Below are positions 32,601 through 39,605 of a DNA stretch of 64,000 nt, in pieces. Where the stretch lies: positions 1 to 64,000 of the forward strand of contig NZ_KB905022.1 in assembly GCF_000377405.1 (NCBI RefSeq), given 5' to 3'. The position numbers and the translations under genes were made by a program. Position 1 is the stretch's first letter. The number at the start of each line of letters is the position of its first letter. A model generated the notes under the pieces. The model had not been told where the DNA came from and made no database searches. It was given only the letters and a program-made list of their open reading frames with translations. Source of the DNA: Thioalkalivibrio sp. ALE31. Lineage in GTDB: Bacteria > Pseudomonadota > Gammaproteobacteria > Ectothiorhodospirales > Ectothiorhodospiraceae.

Positions 32601-33915
32601 CGCGGGCATCATCGTCCGAAACTCGATACTGCTGGTGGACTTCGGCCGCCAGGCGGTGGACGAGGGCCATGACGTGCGCGACGCGATGATCCTGGCCTGT
32701 CAGGCGCGTACCCGCCCGATCATTATCACCGCGCTGGCCCTGCTGGCCGGTTCCAGCGTGATCCTGTTCGATCCGATCTTCCAGGGCATGGCGATCTCAC
32801 TGATGTTCGGCACCGTGGTGGCCACCCTGCTGACCCTGCTGGTAATCCCGCTGGGCTGCATCTCCGGGCGGCGTGCCTTCTGTCCGACCAGCCTGGACGA
32901 AAACGGCGAGGCGGCTGCGGTGTGCGCGAACGGTAATGGCAACGGCAACGGCAATGGCCATGGCGGTGGGACTACCCCGGCTCCGGGCGCGACCGCCGGC
33001 GCCGCCGCGGGCAACGACCTCTTCGGCCCGCGCGAGGGCGGGCCGGTCACCCAGGCGGTGCAGTACGCCGGCCTGTACCTCAAGTGCCTGGCCCTGGCCT
33101 TCCTCGAGGGCCTGCGCGATCTCGCGTTCGCCCTGTGGCGCCTGATCCGGTCCTTGCTGGAGCGCCGTCGCGACGGTGGCGGCGGGCCGGGCGGCCCGTC
33201 GGGCGGCGGCTCCACCCCGGGCTTCGGTAGCGGTCCGGCGAGTGGCGGGCCGTCGGACACGGGCTCCGGCCCGGCTGCAGGCAAGGCGCAGGACCGCCAA
33301 TCGGCCGGTCCCGCGGATTCGGAGCCGGTCGCGCAGGCACCCCAACCGGCGGGTCGCCCGGAAGAGCCGGAGCCCGCCGCCGAGCCTCGGGGCACGGCGA
33401 CCCCGCCGGCGGCCACCGACAACGCGGATGTGAAGGCCGAGGACGCGGCGCCTCCAAAGAAAGCGAAGTCCCGCGCGGCGTCGGCGAAGGCGACGTCCGC
33501 GTCCGGCGCCACGGAATCGCGGTCTGCGAAGGGCGGCTCCAGCCGCGCGGCCGGCGCGGCCGGGAGCGGTGCCGCGGGTACGAAGACCGCGAAGAAGGCG
33601 TCCAGTGGCACGACGAAGACAAAGACAAAGGCCAAGACGCAGTCCCAGGCCAGGACGACTAGCGGCGGCGCGGGTAGCCAGAGCAAAGGGCGTGCGAGCA
33701 CGTCCGGCCAGGCCGCCAGCGGCCCCAAATCAAGTGGTGGCGCGGCGAACAAGCGCACGGCGCCGGCGTCCAACAAGAAGACCGGCGGAACCGCCAAATC
33801 CGCCTCGACCAGTAGCAAGACCGGCCGCAAGGAGAGCGGCACCACTCCCAAGGGGGGTGGCAAGTCGGGTACGCCCGGCAAGGGCCGCGCCCGGCGCGGG
33901 ATTCGACTCAAATGA
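29650..33915 (+). CDS. RND efflux permease with long basic C-terminal tail
   Basis: A 1421-residue inner-membrane RND transporter. Residues 1 to about 1070 are a complete AcrB/MexB-like core: first helix LSPLLLLASIAIGILGLM, TM4 with the proton-relay Asp pair in GILVDDAIVVVENIYRRW, and later helices such as FAIALILIYMLVVWEFGNF. A tail of about 350 residues follows, which RND pumps do not normally have. It contains a GNGNGN run, a hydrophobic/amphipathic segment (AVQYAGLYLKCLALAFLEGL) and about 250 residues rich in Lys, Ala, Ser, Thr and Gly, like histone H1 or an AlgP-type repeat tail. The start ATG at 29650 lacks a clear Shine-Dalgarno. The tail should be cytoplasmic and could bind polyanions. 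Confidence 0.88.
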   Translation: MAEDDRQSETGFRQKHGDPGIAGRMAAAFIHSPLSPLLLLASIAIGILGLMVTPRQEDPQISVPMVDIMVSYPGVPSEQVASLAARPLERLMSELSGVDNVYSVSHRGEAMVTVQFDVGEDMESSIVKVHDKLFANRDLMPPGVSEPMVKAKGADDVPVVNLTFWSHEVDDALLRQIALDAQQQLNEVPDTSQSFVVSGREERLRIEVQPERLAGFDVSLDQIAQAVQSANVEGAAGRIESDGLSTAVYTGRFFTGAADLEQLLVAVSDGQPVYLRDVAEVTYGPGEVDRFVRHYSGPAAVDPDAAPEGAAAVTLAIAKKPGSNGVTVANNVLERLERLKGSVIPDNVEVAVSRDYGKTANEKVNELIFKLFIATFAVTILVGLFLGIRAALVVLIVIPVVILFTVFSAWVLGYTIDRVSLFALIFSIGILVDDAIVVVENIYRRWLMKRGIDTETSVDAVREVGNPTILATFTVIAALLPMGFVSGMMGPYMQPIPVLGSVAMLFSLVAAFVFTPWLTQRLRPSMAYLEKATDKEHRQAEKLGRFYRTAIPGLADNPVRGYAFLIGVIVIFFLMVSLFMTTDVRVKMLPLDNKPEFQVVVNFPEGTALTETATLSHDMAQVLREMDEVVGLQSYVGTASPFNFNGLVRHYYLRDEPWQGDIQVQLVDKGDRGRTSHEIATEARERLTPLARAAGARIQVVEMPPGPPVLQSVVAEVYGPDAATRRAVARDLEGMFANAEHVADVDSFLQAPHDVWHFDVDRDKALRRGVTVETINRTLETAIGGQILGDVKAQSLVEPHLIEMRLPMATRNDIRQLEMLPVFTRQGGSIPLAELGEFVQRPQDEPIYHKNLRPVEYVTGEVVGRLAAPVYGMLEVQEQLEDYRLPDGSQVQPHWLGPPPNDDSTAFEWAGEWTVTYETFRDMGIAFAIALILIYMLVVWEFGNFVLPGIIMAPIPLTLIGIIPGHWLMNAEFTATSMIGFIALAGIIVRNSILLVDFGRQAVDEGHDVRDAMILACQARTRPIIITALALLAGSSVILFDPIFQGMAISLMFGTVVATLLTLLVIPLGCISGRRAFCPTSLDENGEAAAVCANGNGNGNGNGHGGGTTPAPGATAGAAAGNDLFGPREGGPVTQAVQYAGLYLKCLALAFLEGLRDLAFALWRLIRSLLERRRDGGGGPGGPSGGGSTPGFGSGPASGGPSDTGSGPAAGKAQDRQSAGPADSEPVAQAPQPAGRPEEPEPAAEPRGTATPPAATDNADVKAEDAAPPKKAKSRAASAKATSASGATESRSAKGGSSRAAGAAGSGAAGTKTAKKASSGTTKTKTKAKTQSQARTTSGGAGSQSKGRASTSGQAASGPKSSGGAANKRTAPASNKKTGGTAKSASTSSKTGRKESGTTPKGGGKSGTPGKGRARRGIRLK

Positions 33916-33946
33916 TCACGCAAGCAAGACCTCAAGGAGGTTCCCG

Positions 33947-34678
33947 ATGAAGAAGCGATTCAACACCCGAACGATCGGTACCACGCTGGCCAGCGCCGCT
34001 GTGGCATCCGTGCTGGCCCTGGGCGTGGCCCAGGCCGACGAACAGCAGGAACAGGGCTACGGCCAGGGTCCGGCGATGGGCCAGCAGGGTCCGGTGCCCG
34101 GCCCCTACGGTCACGCCCCCTATGGCCAGGGCATGGGCATGCATCCCGGCGCCGGGATGATGCAGCAGCGCGAAGGCTCCGGTGACTTCAGCTTCGGCAT
34201 GTCCGGGCGAGGCCATGGCCAGGGCTACGGCCGCGGGTATGGCGACGGCTATGGTCAGGGTCAGGGCTATGGTCGGGGCTATCCGGGCTACGGTCCGGGC
34301 TATGGCTATGGTCCCGGGTACGGGCCGGGGCATGGCCAGGGCTACGGGCCCGGCCCGCAGCAGGGCGGCTTCGGCCATCCGGGGATGATGCAGCCGGGCT
34401 ACGGCATGCAGCAGCGCCCGGGCTACGGCCAGATGCCGGAATTCGATCCGGAGAACCTGCCGGAAGACATGCCGGAAGAGATGCGCGAGCGCATCCAGGC
34501 GCAGCATGCCGAGCGCCAGGAACGCATGGAAGAGATGCAGGCCATGCGCGAGGCACGCCAGAAGGCGATGGAGGCCGGCCGTGCCGCATATGAAGAAGAG
34601 ATGGAGCGCCAGCGCGAGCGCCGCATGGAGATGATGCGCGAGCGTCGTGAAGCCATGGAAGAAGGTGGCGGCTACTGA
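33947..34678 (+). CDS. Sulfur-globule-family-like secreted protein with C-terminal coiled coil
   Basis: A 243-residue exported protein. A signal peptide (TLASAAVASVLALGVAQA) is followed by a Gly/Tyr/Pro/Gln-rich region of GYG, GYGPG and GYGRGYGDG units (about 35-165), including GSGDFSFGMSGRGHGQGYG. That segment matches what I recall of proteins annotated as sulfur globule family. The last 75 residues differ: a charged Met/Glu/Arg coiled coil (QERMEEMQAMREARQKAME). A perfect AAGGAGG precedes the ATG, 32 bp after the RND stop. Sulfur globule proteins coat intra- or extracytoplasmic sulfur stores; here coating plus oligomerisation through the coiled coil is inferred. Confidence 0.72.
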   Translation: MKKRFNTRTIGTTLASAAVASVLALGVAQADEQQEQGYGQGPAMGQQGPVPGPYGHAPYGQGMGMHPGAGMMQQREGSGDFSFGMSGRGHGQGYGRGYGDGYGQGQGYGRGYPGYGPGYGYGPGYGPGHGQGYGPGPQQGGFGHPGMMQPGYGMQQRPGYGQMPEFDPENLPEDMPEEMRERIQAQHAERQERMEEMQAMREARQKAMEAGRAAYEEEMERQRERRMEMMRERREAMEEGGGY

Positions 34679-34752
34679 TCCGCGGATCAGTGATTGCAAG
34701 GCGACGGGCGGGGGTGCCTGTCGCGGTGGAAGCGAGACGGAGGCGGTTCGCC

Positions 34753-35193
34753 ATGCAGGGCAGGCAGTCCGGTCAATCGAAACGCACGCGAGTCAGCACG
34801 ATCCCGATGCTCGGGGTCGTGCTGGCTGCGGGGTTCCTGTTGCCGGTCGCCGACCTGGCGGCGAGTGATCGCCACAACCCCTGGGCCTCCGGTTCGCCGG
34901 AGGTACAGCGCTCGGCCCCGGAACGCCCGCGCGGGCGCTTTCCGGACCGCGACTACGACCCGTCCCGACGGGCCGAATCGCGGGAGGCGCCGGGCCCGCC
35001 GCCGCATGCTCCGGGGTACCGGGGCTACGGGCCGCAAGGTCCTTACTGGGCGCCGGGTTCTCCGTCGTTCCACCCCCCTGGCGGGATGCCAGGAGGGTAT
35101 CCATACGGATATCCGGGTTCGCCCGGGTATCCGGGAATGGGCGGGCCGTTTTCGGCCTTCCCCTGGGGGATGGGCGGTTTTCCGTTCCCCTGA
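34753..35193 (+). CDS. Small exported Pro/Gly/Tyr-rich protein
   Basis: A 146-residue protein with an N-terminal hydrophobic segment (IPMLGVVLAAGFLLPVADLAA) and a mature part rich in Pro, Gly, Arg and Tyr. It ends in GYPYGYPGSPGYPGMGGPF and FPWGMGGFPFP. Composition resembles its two GYG-rich neighbours, though there is no clear GYG repeat array. ATG 34753 has GGAGG 9 nt upstream; the frame is open from 34690. It lies between the two sulfur-globule-like genes, so it may be a third structural component. No known domain was recognised. Confidence 0.6.
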   Translation: MQGRQSGQSKRTRVSTIPMLGVVLAAGFLLPVADLAASDRHNPWASGSPEVQRSAPERPRGRFPDRDYDPSRRAESREAPGPPPHAPGYRGYGPQGPYWAPGSPSFHPPGGMPGGYPYGYPGSPGYPGMGGPFSAFPWGMGGFPFP

Positions 35194-35274
35194 CCGGTAA
35201 GGCGCGCATTCGGGAAGCCCTCCCCGCGTGCGCGCATTCAAATTGAGGGCATGACTCCTTCAGGAGGTAGCACC

Positions 35275-35727
35275 ATGAACAAGTTCGTCAAGGCAGCAGT
35301 TCTCGCCGTTTCCCTGGGTGGCCTGGCCGCCCCGATGATGGCCTCCGCCCAGTGGGGCGGCCCCGGCTACGGGTACGGGCCCGGTCCGTATGGCCCCGGC
35401 TATGGCTATGGTCCCAGCATGCCGTTCTTCGGTGGCCCGGGGTATGGCTCCGGCCGTAACTGGGGCATGGGCGACATGATGAGCGACATGATGGGCGACG
35501 GCTCCTTTGACTTCTCCGCCAGCGGTCGCGGTCGGGGTCACGGGTATGGCCATGGCTATGGTGACGGCTATGGCCGCGGCTATGGTTACGGCCATCCGGG
35601 TTACGGGTATGGTCCGGGCTATGGCTACGGCCCTGGCTACGGCTACGGCCCGCAGGGTTACGGCCCGCAGGGCTGGGGTCCGCAGGGTCAGATGCCCCAG
35701 CAACAGCAGCAGGGTCAGGGCAACTAA
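35275..35727 (+). CDS. Sulfur-globule-family-like protein (GYGYGPGYG repeats)
   Basis: A 150-residue exported protein: signal peptide ([21 protein letters not shown]), a [17 protein letters not shown] block, [20 protein letters not shown], then [21 protein letters not shown] and repeated [12 protein letters not shown] up to a Gln-rich end. It shares the D/G-S-F-D-F...[10 protein letters not shown] core with the protein at 33947, so the two are paralogues. This style matches Gly/Tyr-rich sulfur globule envelope proteins of Chromatiales. AGGAGG precedes the ATG and a strong terminator follows, ending the sigma-54/RND transcript. The role in sulfur storage is inferred from family resemblance. 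Confidence 0.78.
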   Translation: MNKFVKAAVLAVSLGGLAAPMMASAQWGGPGYGYGPGPYGPGYGYGPSMPFFGGPGYGSGRNWGMGDMMSDMMGDGSFDFSASGRGRGHGYGHGYGDGYGRGYGYGHPGYGYGPGYGYGPGYGYGPQGYGPQGWGPQGQMPQQQQQGQGN

Positions 35728-35743
35728 GTCCATCCCGCTGTTC

Positions 35744-35774
35744 GGGCCTGCCCGTTTCGGGCAGGCCTTTTTTC
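35744..35774 (+). terminator. Rho-independent terminator after the sulfur-globule-like gene
   Basis: GGCCTGCCCG-TTT-CGGGCAGGCC followed by TTTTTT lies 17 bp past the stop. Confidence 0.92.
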
Positions 35775-35781
35775 CGGAGTG

Positions 35782-35820
35782 TTGCGGATTGACGGGTTGC
35801 ACGCAGCCGTCAATCCGCAA
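35782..35820. promoter_or_regulatory. Perfect 14-bp inverted repeat just before parA-like gene
   Basis: TTGCGGATTGACGG (35782-35795) is exactly repeated in reverse complement at 35807-35820, with an 11-nt loop, ending 6 bp before AAGGAG of the next gene. It lacks a T tail. It may be an autoregulatory operator or an mRNA hairpin covering the ribosome site. Confidence 0.6.
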
Positions 35821-35837
35821 TGTTCCAAGGAGACGCC

Positions 35838-36482
35838 ATGCAGACCGTCGTCGCCAATCTCAAGGGTGGTACCGGCAAGAGTACCGTGGCCTTCAATCTG
35901 GCCTTGTGGCTGCTGGAAGGACGCCGCCGGCCCCTGACCGTGGACCTGGATCCCCAGCGCACCCTCAGCGACGTGCTGGAGGTGCGGCGGGAGGAGGGCT
36001 ATGAACCGGCGCTGGATGCGGTGGAGGGCCTAGACGCGGCGCGTGCCCGCGCCGGTGAGTACGACGAGGTGCTGATCGATGTCGGCGCGTCGGACATGGC
36101 CTCGCTGATGGCGGCGGTGGAAGGGGCGGACCGCGTGCTGATCCCGGTGCCCCCCAGCCAGGCGGATGTCTGGTCAACGCATCGCTTTGTGCAAAGGATT
36201 CAGGAGCAGCGTGGATCCGGCGAACGCCCGGAGATCCTGGCGTTCATCAACCGCGCGGACACGCATCAGGCCGTGCGCGAGACCGACGAGACCTTTGATG
36301 CGCTGCGGCAGATCGACGGCGTGCGCCTGCTGAAGCCGCGGTTGAAGCAGCGCATGGCATTCCGGCGCTCGTTCAGTGAGGGGCTGTCGGTGCGCGAGCT
36401 GGAGCCCCGCGGCAAGGCCGCCGCCGAGCTGGATGCCCTGGCGGTGGCGCTGTTCGGGCGGCGGCGCCGCAAAAAACAATAA
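35838..36482 (+). CDS. ParA/MinD-type P-loop ATPase
   Basis: A 214-residue ATPase of the orphan ParA/McdA-like type. The deviant Walker A KGGTGKST is at 9-16, with the signature Lys at its start. PLTVDLDPQRTLSDVLEVRR follows, and DEVLIDVGAS provides the switch region. The C-terminus ends in a basic FGRRRRKKQ, which could aid nucleoid or DNA contact. No ParB gene or parS-like site is adjacent, so it is not a classical chromosome or plasmid partition pair. Small lone ParAs commonly position protein cargoes such as carboxysomes, chemoreceptor arrays or storage granules. The genes around it suggest an inclusion-like cargo. Confidence 0.88.
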   Translation: MQTVVANLKGGTGKSTVAFNLALWLLEGRRRPLTVDLDPQRTLSDVLEVRREEGYEPALDAVEGLDAARARAGEYDEVLIDVGASDMASLMAAVEGADRVLIPVPPSQADVWSTHRFVQRIQEQRGSGERPEILAFINRADTHQAVRETDETFDALRQIDGVRLLKPRLKQRMAFRRSFSEGLSVRELEPRGKAAAELDALAVALFGRRRRKKQ

Positions 36483-36536
36483 CGATTCGCGCCCGGGGCT
36501 GCCGGGCTGCGGACGCGATGGAAGGAGGAGAGCTTC

Positions 36537-37124
36537 ATGCGTTTCATCCGCAATGCACTGGTCGTGATCGGGCTCCTGGCGCTGATCGGCGTGGGGTATG
36601 CCATCTTCGCCTTCGAGCCCTACCTGAGCCAGGCACGCTCCCTGGACGCCCAGGCGCCCAAGGTCTATTCGCAGATGGCCCGGACGGTACTGGAGACGGG
36701 CGATGCCGCGGAGGCCATGGTCTACAAGCGCCAGGTGGACGAGGGGCTTGAAGTCGAGGACGTGGAGGATGTGCTGCGCCTGGTGGCCAACGAGCTGAAT
36801 ATTCGGAACGTCGGCGAGTTGCCGATGGGCGAGGAGGTCCGCAGCGTGACCGGCGAGGACTTCCCGTTCCTGAAGATCTACATGTTCTGCGATGTGGCCA
36901 TCGCCGCGCAGATGGTCCGACACAGCCCGGCGATGGCGGCCTATATGCCCTGCCGGATCGTGCTGCAGGAGGATGCCGAGGGCAATCTGTGGCTGATGAC
37001 CCTGGACCTGAACCCGATGATCCACGGGGGGCGGCCGTTGCCCGAGGATCTGCACGAGCAGGCGGTGTTTGTGAAGGAATCCCTGGAGGAAATTATCGAT
37101 CGCGCTGCCGTTGGCGCCTTCTGA
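36537..37124 (+). CDS. Membrane-anchored DUF302 protein
   Basis: A 195-residue protein with one N-terminal membrane helix (ALVVIGLLALIGVGYAIFAF). A DUF302-type domain follows (FLKIYMFCDVAIAAQMVRHSPAMAAYMPCRIVL, then GNLWLMTLDLNPMIHGG). The two cysteines in FCD and MPCR are positioned as in the family and may bind metal or a sulfur species. DUF302 proteins are frequent in sulfur-metabolising bacteria (recollection). The Shine-Dalgarno GGAAGGAGGAG is strong. It lies 54 bp after the ParA-like gene and 42 bp before the coiled-coil gene, in one apparent operon. The domain should face the periplasm. Confidence 0.8.
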   Translation: MRFIRNALVVIGLLALIGVGYAIFAFEPYLSQARSLDAQAPKVYSQMARTVLETGDAAEAMVYKRQVDEGLEVEDVEDVLRLVANELNIRNVGELPMGEEVRSVTGEDFPFLKIYMFCDVAIAAQMVRHSPAMAAYMPCRIVLQEDAEGNLWLMTLDLNPMIHGGRPLPEDLHEQAVFVKESLEEIIDRAAVGAF

Positions 37125-37166
37125 CGGGGATGGCTCCCGTTTCCATGAAACAGCAAAGGGCGTTCA

Positions 37167-37688
37167 ATGAGTGAAGAAAGTAGCAGCGAGTTTGCAGAGG
37201 TCCGTGACGAGGCCGACAAGGCGGATGCCCGTTCCCGGCGTCTGGAACTGATCGTCTACACCGCACTGGTGGCCTTCATCGTGCTGGCCATCTACGGCTT
37301 CTGGCTGATCACCAGCCTGACCCGGGATGTGGGCCAGCTTACCCAGGAGATCACCCAGATGACTCAGGTGATGGACCGCGACATGTCCACCATCGCGGGG
37401 CATATGGCGTCGATGGACCGGCAGATGACCGACATCAACAACACCATGCGGGTGATGAACGACGAGGTCGCGGTGATCGCCGGCAATACGCAGTCGATGG
37501 ATGGCAACATCGGCTCCATGACAAGCGATACCCGCGTGATGGCGGGCTCGATCACGGGCATGCAGCAGGATATGTGGAGCCTGAATCGCAATGTGGGCGG
37601 CCCCATGGGTATGATGAACATGTTCAACCCATTCACCGATCAGGGCGGTCCGGTCCGGGGTTCCCCAGGGCCGTATTACCCGCGCTGA
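37167..37688 (+). CDS. Single-TM protein with extended coiled coil
   Basis: A 173-residue protein not matched to a named family. A cytoplasmic acidic N-terminus precedes one membrane helix (LIVYTALVAFIVLAIYGFWLI, about 28-48). A long Met/Thr/Asn-rich coiled coil covers about 50-145, with repeated blocks such as MDRDMSTIAGHMASMDRQMTD and MDGNIGSMTSDTRVMAGS at roughly 11-residue spacing. The end is Pro/Gly-rich (GGPVRGSPGPYYPR), echoing the sulfur-globule-like proteins upstream. The architecture suits a spacer or tether between the membrane and a periplasmic structure; that is inference. It lies 28 bp upstream of the dynamin-like gene. Confidence 0.7.
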   Translation: MSEESSSEFAEVRDEADKADARSRRLELIVYTALVAFIVLAIYGFWLITSLTRDVGQLTQEITQMTQVMDRDMSTIAGHMASMDRQMTDINNTMRVMNDEVAVIAGNTQSMDGNIGSMTSDTRVMAGSITGMQQDMWSLNRNVGGPMGMMNMFNPFTDQGGPVRGSPGPYYPR

Positions 37689-37715
37689 TCGCGCGTTTTG
37701 ACTGACGGAGTCCGC

Positions 37716-39281
37716 ATGTTCAATCGTCCTGGCCCTCGCGTGCGCAAGCAGCTCAAGCTGCTGAGCGACCGCCTTGCCGAAGAGAATCCGGTCCTGAAAG
37801 GCGTGGTCGATCCGTTCCGGGATCTGGACCGGGTCGGCTATGCGGCCGGCCTCCTGGATCCCGCGGAGGATTCCTACGCCTTCACCATCTCCTGGTGGCC
37901 GATGATCGCCACGCTGGGCACCTTCTCCGCCGGCAAGTCCACGTTCATCAACGAGTACGTGGGCACGACGGTGCAGCGCAGTGGTTCGCAGGCGGTGGAC
38001 GACAAGTTCACCGTGATCAGCTACGGCGGCAGCGAGCGCGTGCAGGAACTCCCGGGGCTGGCTCTGGACGGCGATCCGCGCTTCCCGTTCTATCGGGTGT
38101 CCGACGAGATCGAGCGGATTACCGACGGCGGCGGGCGCACGGTGGACCACTTCCTGGCGATGAAGACCGCGCGCTCGGAGCGTCTGCGCGGGCGCATCAT
38201 CATCGACTCCCCCGGCTTCGATGCCGACGAGCAGCGCGCGACCATCCTGCAGCTGACCGATCACATCATCGACCTGTCCGATCTGGTGCTGGTGTTCTTC
38301 GACGCCCGCCACCCGGAACCGGGCGCGATGCGCGACACCCTGGAGCACCTGGTCAACCGCGTCGCCGAGCGCAACGACTTCACCAAGCTGGTGTTCATCC
38401 TCAACCAGATCGACACCACCTGGCGCGAGGACAACCTGGAGGAGGTCGTCTCCGCCTGGCAGCGGGCCGTGGTGCGCCAGGGCAACGCGACCGGGCGCTT
38501 CTACTGCCTGTACAACGAGAGCGCGGCGGTGGAGATCGGCGATCCGCAGGTGCGCGAGCGCTACGAGGAGAAGTCCCGCCGCGATCGCGAGGAGATCCAC
38601 GCCAAGATCCAGGAGATCAGCTCCTCGCGCTCCTACCGCATCCTGGGCTCGCTGCAGGCCATCGCCGAATCCATCGAGATGGACGCCCTGCCGGCCCTGA
38701 AGAAGGCGCTGGAGAAGTGGCGCCGCCGGGTGGTGCAGTTTGATGCCGGGATGTTCGCCGTGGTCGCGGTGCTTTTGGGCCTGATCGGGTACCAGTCGGC
38801 AGGGGGCATCGCGCCCTGGACCGACGGGAGCGTCTGGCAGGCCATGGGCGAGCGTCCGATGATGACGGGCTTCGGGCTCGTCGTGCTGGCGATCGTGCTG
38901 GGCGGCATCCACTTCTTCAACCGCCGCTGGCTGGCACGGCGCATCGCGCGGACCCTGCCGACCGAGACCGCCGCCGGGAACTGGCGCGCGGCGTTCGAGA
39001 AGAACACGCGCCCCTGGCAGCCGATGATGGGACGGGCGCCACTGGGCCTGGGGCGCCGCATGATCAGCCGCCTGCATCAGCTGCGCGACCGCGCCGAGGC
39101 CTATATCCAGCGCCTGAACAATCAGTTCGTGGATGCCAGCCCGGTCTCGCGGCAGGGCGGGCGTGCCTCGGCCACCGATACCTACAACCCGCCGCAGCCG
39201 GAGGCCCCGGCCGCGCAACCGACGCCGGGCGCGGAGCCGCCCCGCGATTACGCCGAGTCGGAGGCACCGGAGAAGCGCTAG
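37716..39281 (+). CDS. Dynamin-like GTPase with two membrane segments
   Basis: A 521-residue large GTPase. G1 is GTFSAGKST (68-76), preceded by the DxxxxG helix region of EHD/dynamin-type proteins. G3 is DSPGFD (from 164), and G4 is NQID (230-233) in place of NKxD. Helical regions flank two hydrophobic segments (AGMFAVVAVLLGLIGY near 345 and FGLVVLAIVLGGIHFF near 390). The last 50 residues are Pro/Ala/Glu-rich. Bacterial dynamin-like proteins remodel or fuse membranes. ATG 37716 is favoured by GACGGAG upstream; a TTG at 37698 is possible. As the last gene of the ParA-DUF302-coiled-coil set, it suggests a membrane-shaping job for the cluster. Confidence 0.85.
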   Translation: MFNRPGPRVRKQLKLLSDRLAEENPVLKGVVDPFRDLDRVGYAAGLLDPAEDSYAFTISWWPMIATLGTFSAGKSTFINEYVGTTVQRSGSQAVDDKFTVISYGGSERVQELPGLALDGDPRFPFYRVSDEIERITDGGGRTVDHFLAMKTARSERLRGRIIIDSPGFDADEQRATILQLTDHIIDLSDLVLVFFDARHPEPGAMRDTLEHLVNRVAERNDFTKLVFILNQIDTTWREDNLEEVVSAWQRAVVRQGNATGRFYCLYNESAAVEIGDPQVRERYEEKSRRDREEIHAKIQEISSSRSYRILGSLQAIAESIEMDALPALKKALEKWRRRVVQFDAGMFAVVAVLLGLIGYQSAGGIAPWTDGSVWQAMGERPMMTGFGLVVLAIVLGGIHFFNRRWLARRIARTLPTETAAGNWRAAFEKNTRPWQPMMGRAPLGLGRRMISRLHQLRDRAEAYIQRLNNQFVDASPVSRQGGRASATDTYNPPQPEAPAAQPTPGAEPPRDYAESEAPEKR

Positions 39282-39362
39282 CCGGCTCGCGCCACACCCC
39301 CAAAGCCGGCACAGGCCGGGGGGCGGCTATATTAGCCGTAGATGTTGTGCAGGAGGAGCACG

Positions 39363-39509
39363 ATGACCATACTGGCGTGGCTCATGTTTGCGCTGGCCAT
39401 GATTCTGGTCCCAATCTCGGTATGGGCCAGCATGGCGGCGCTGGGGGTTTGTGCCGGATGTGCACTGATCCGTGACTGGCGCAGGGGGCGCCAGGCGTCG
39501 GGGCAGTGA
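39363..39509 (+). CDS. 48-residue membrane micro-protein with CxxC
   Basis: A very short gene with a strong AGGAGGAG Shine-Dalgarno 4 nt before the ATG and a TATATT box about 35 bp upstream. The product is one long hydrophobic helix (ILAWLMFALAMILVPISVW) continuing into GVCAGCAL, then a basic tail (RDWRRGRQASGQ), so N-out/C-in topology is likely. The Cys30-Ala-Gly-Cys33 motif lies in the hydrophobic part. It sits between the dynamin-like GTPase and the DsrE2-like protein. Function unknown; a small regulator or cofactor of the neighbouring membrane machine is possible. Confidence 0.65.
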   Translation: MTILAWLMFALAMILVPISVWASMAALGVCAGCALIRDWRRGRQASGQ

Positions 39510-39605
39510 GCCGGTCGGCCCACGGGCTTTTAACCAACCGGGGACGGGTCGCGCAGGGGGCTGTGGCGGATCCGGTTCCTGATACCACTGGAGGAGAGAG
39601 TAGAA

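Noticed and set aside
29641-32670. 1009-codon minus-strand frame opposite the RND permease
   Set aside because: It is a high-GC antisense shadow of a conserved transporter, with His/Gln/Arg-rich low-information translation.
34182-35727. CRISPR or tandem-repeat array in the GYG region
   Set aside because: The repeats are codon repeats of Gly-Tyr-Gly proteins, in frame and variable, with no spacer structure.
35838-36482. ParAB chromosome- or plasmid-partition locus
   Set aside because: No ParB gene or parS-like repeats are adjacent, so an orphan ParA is more likely.
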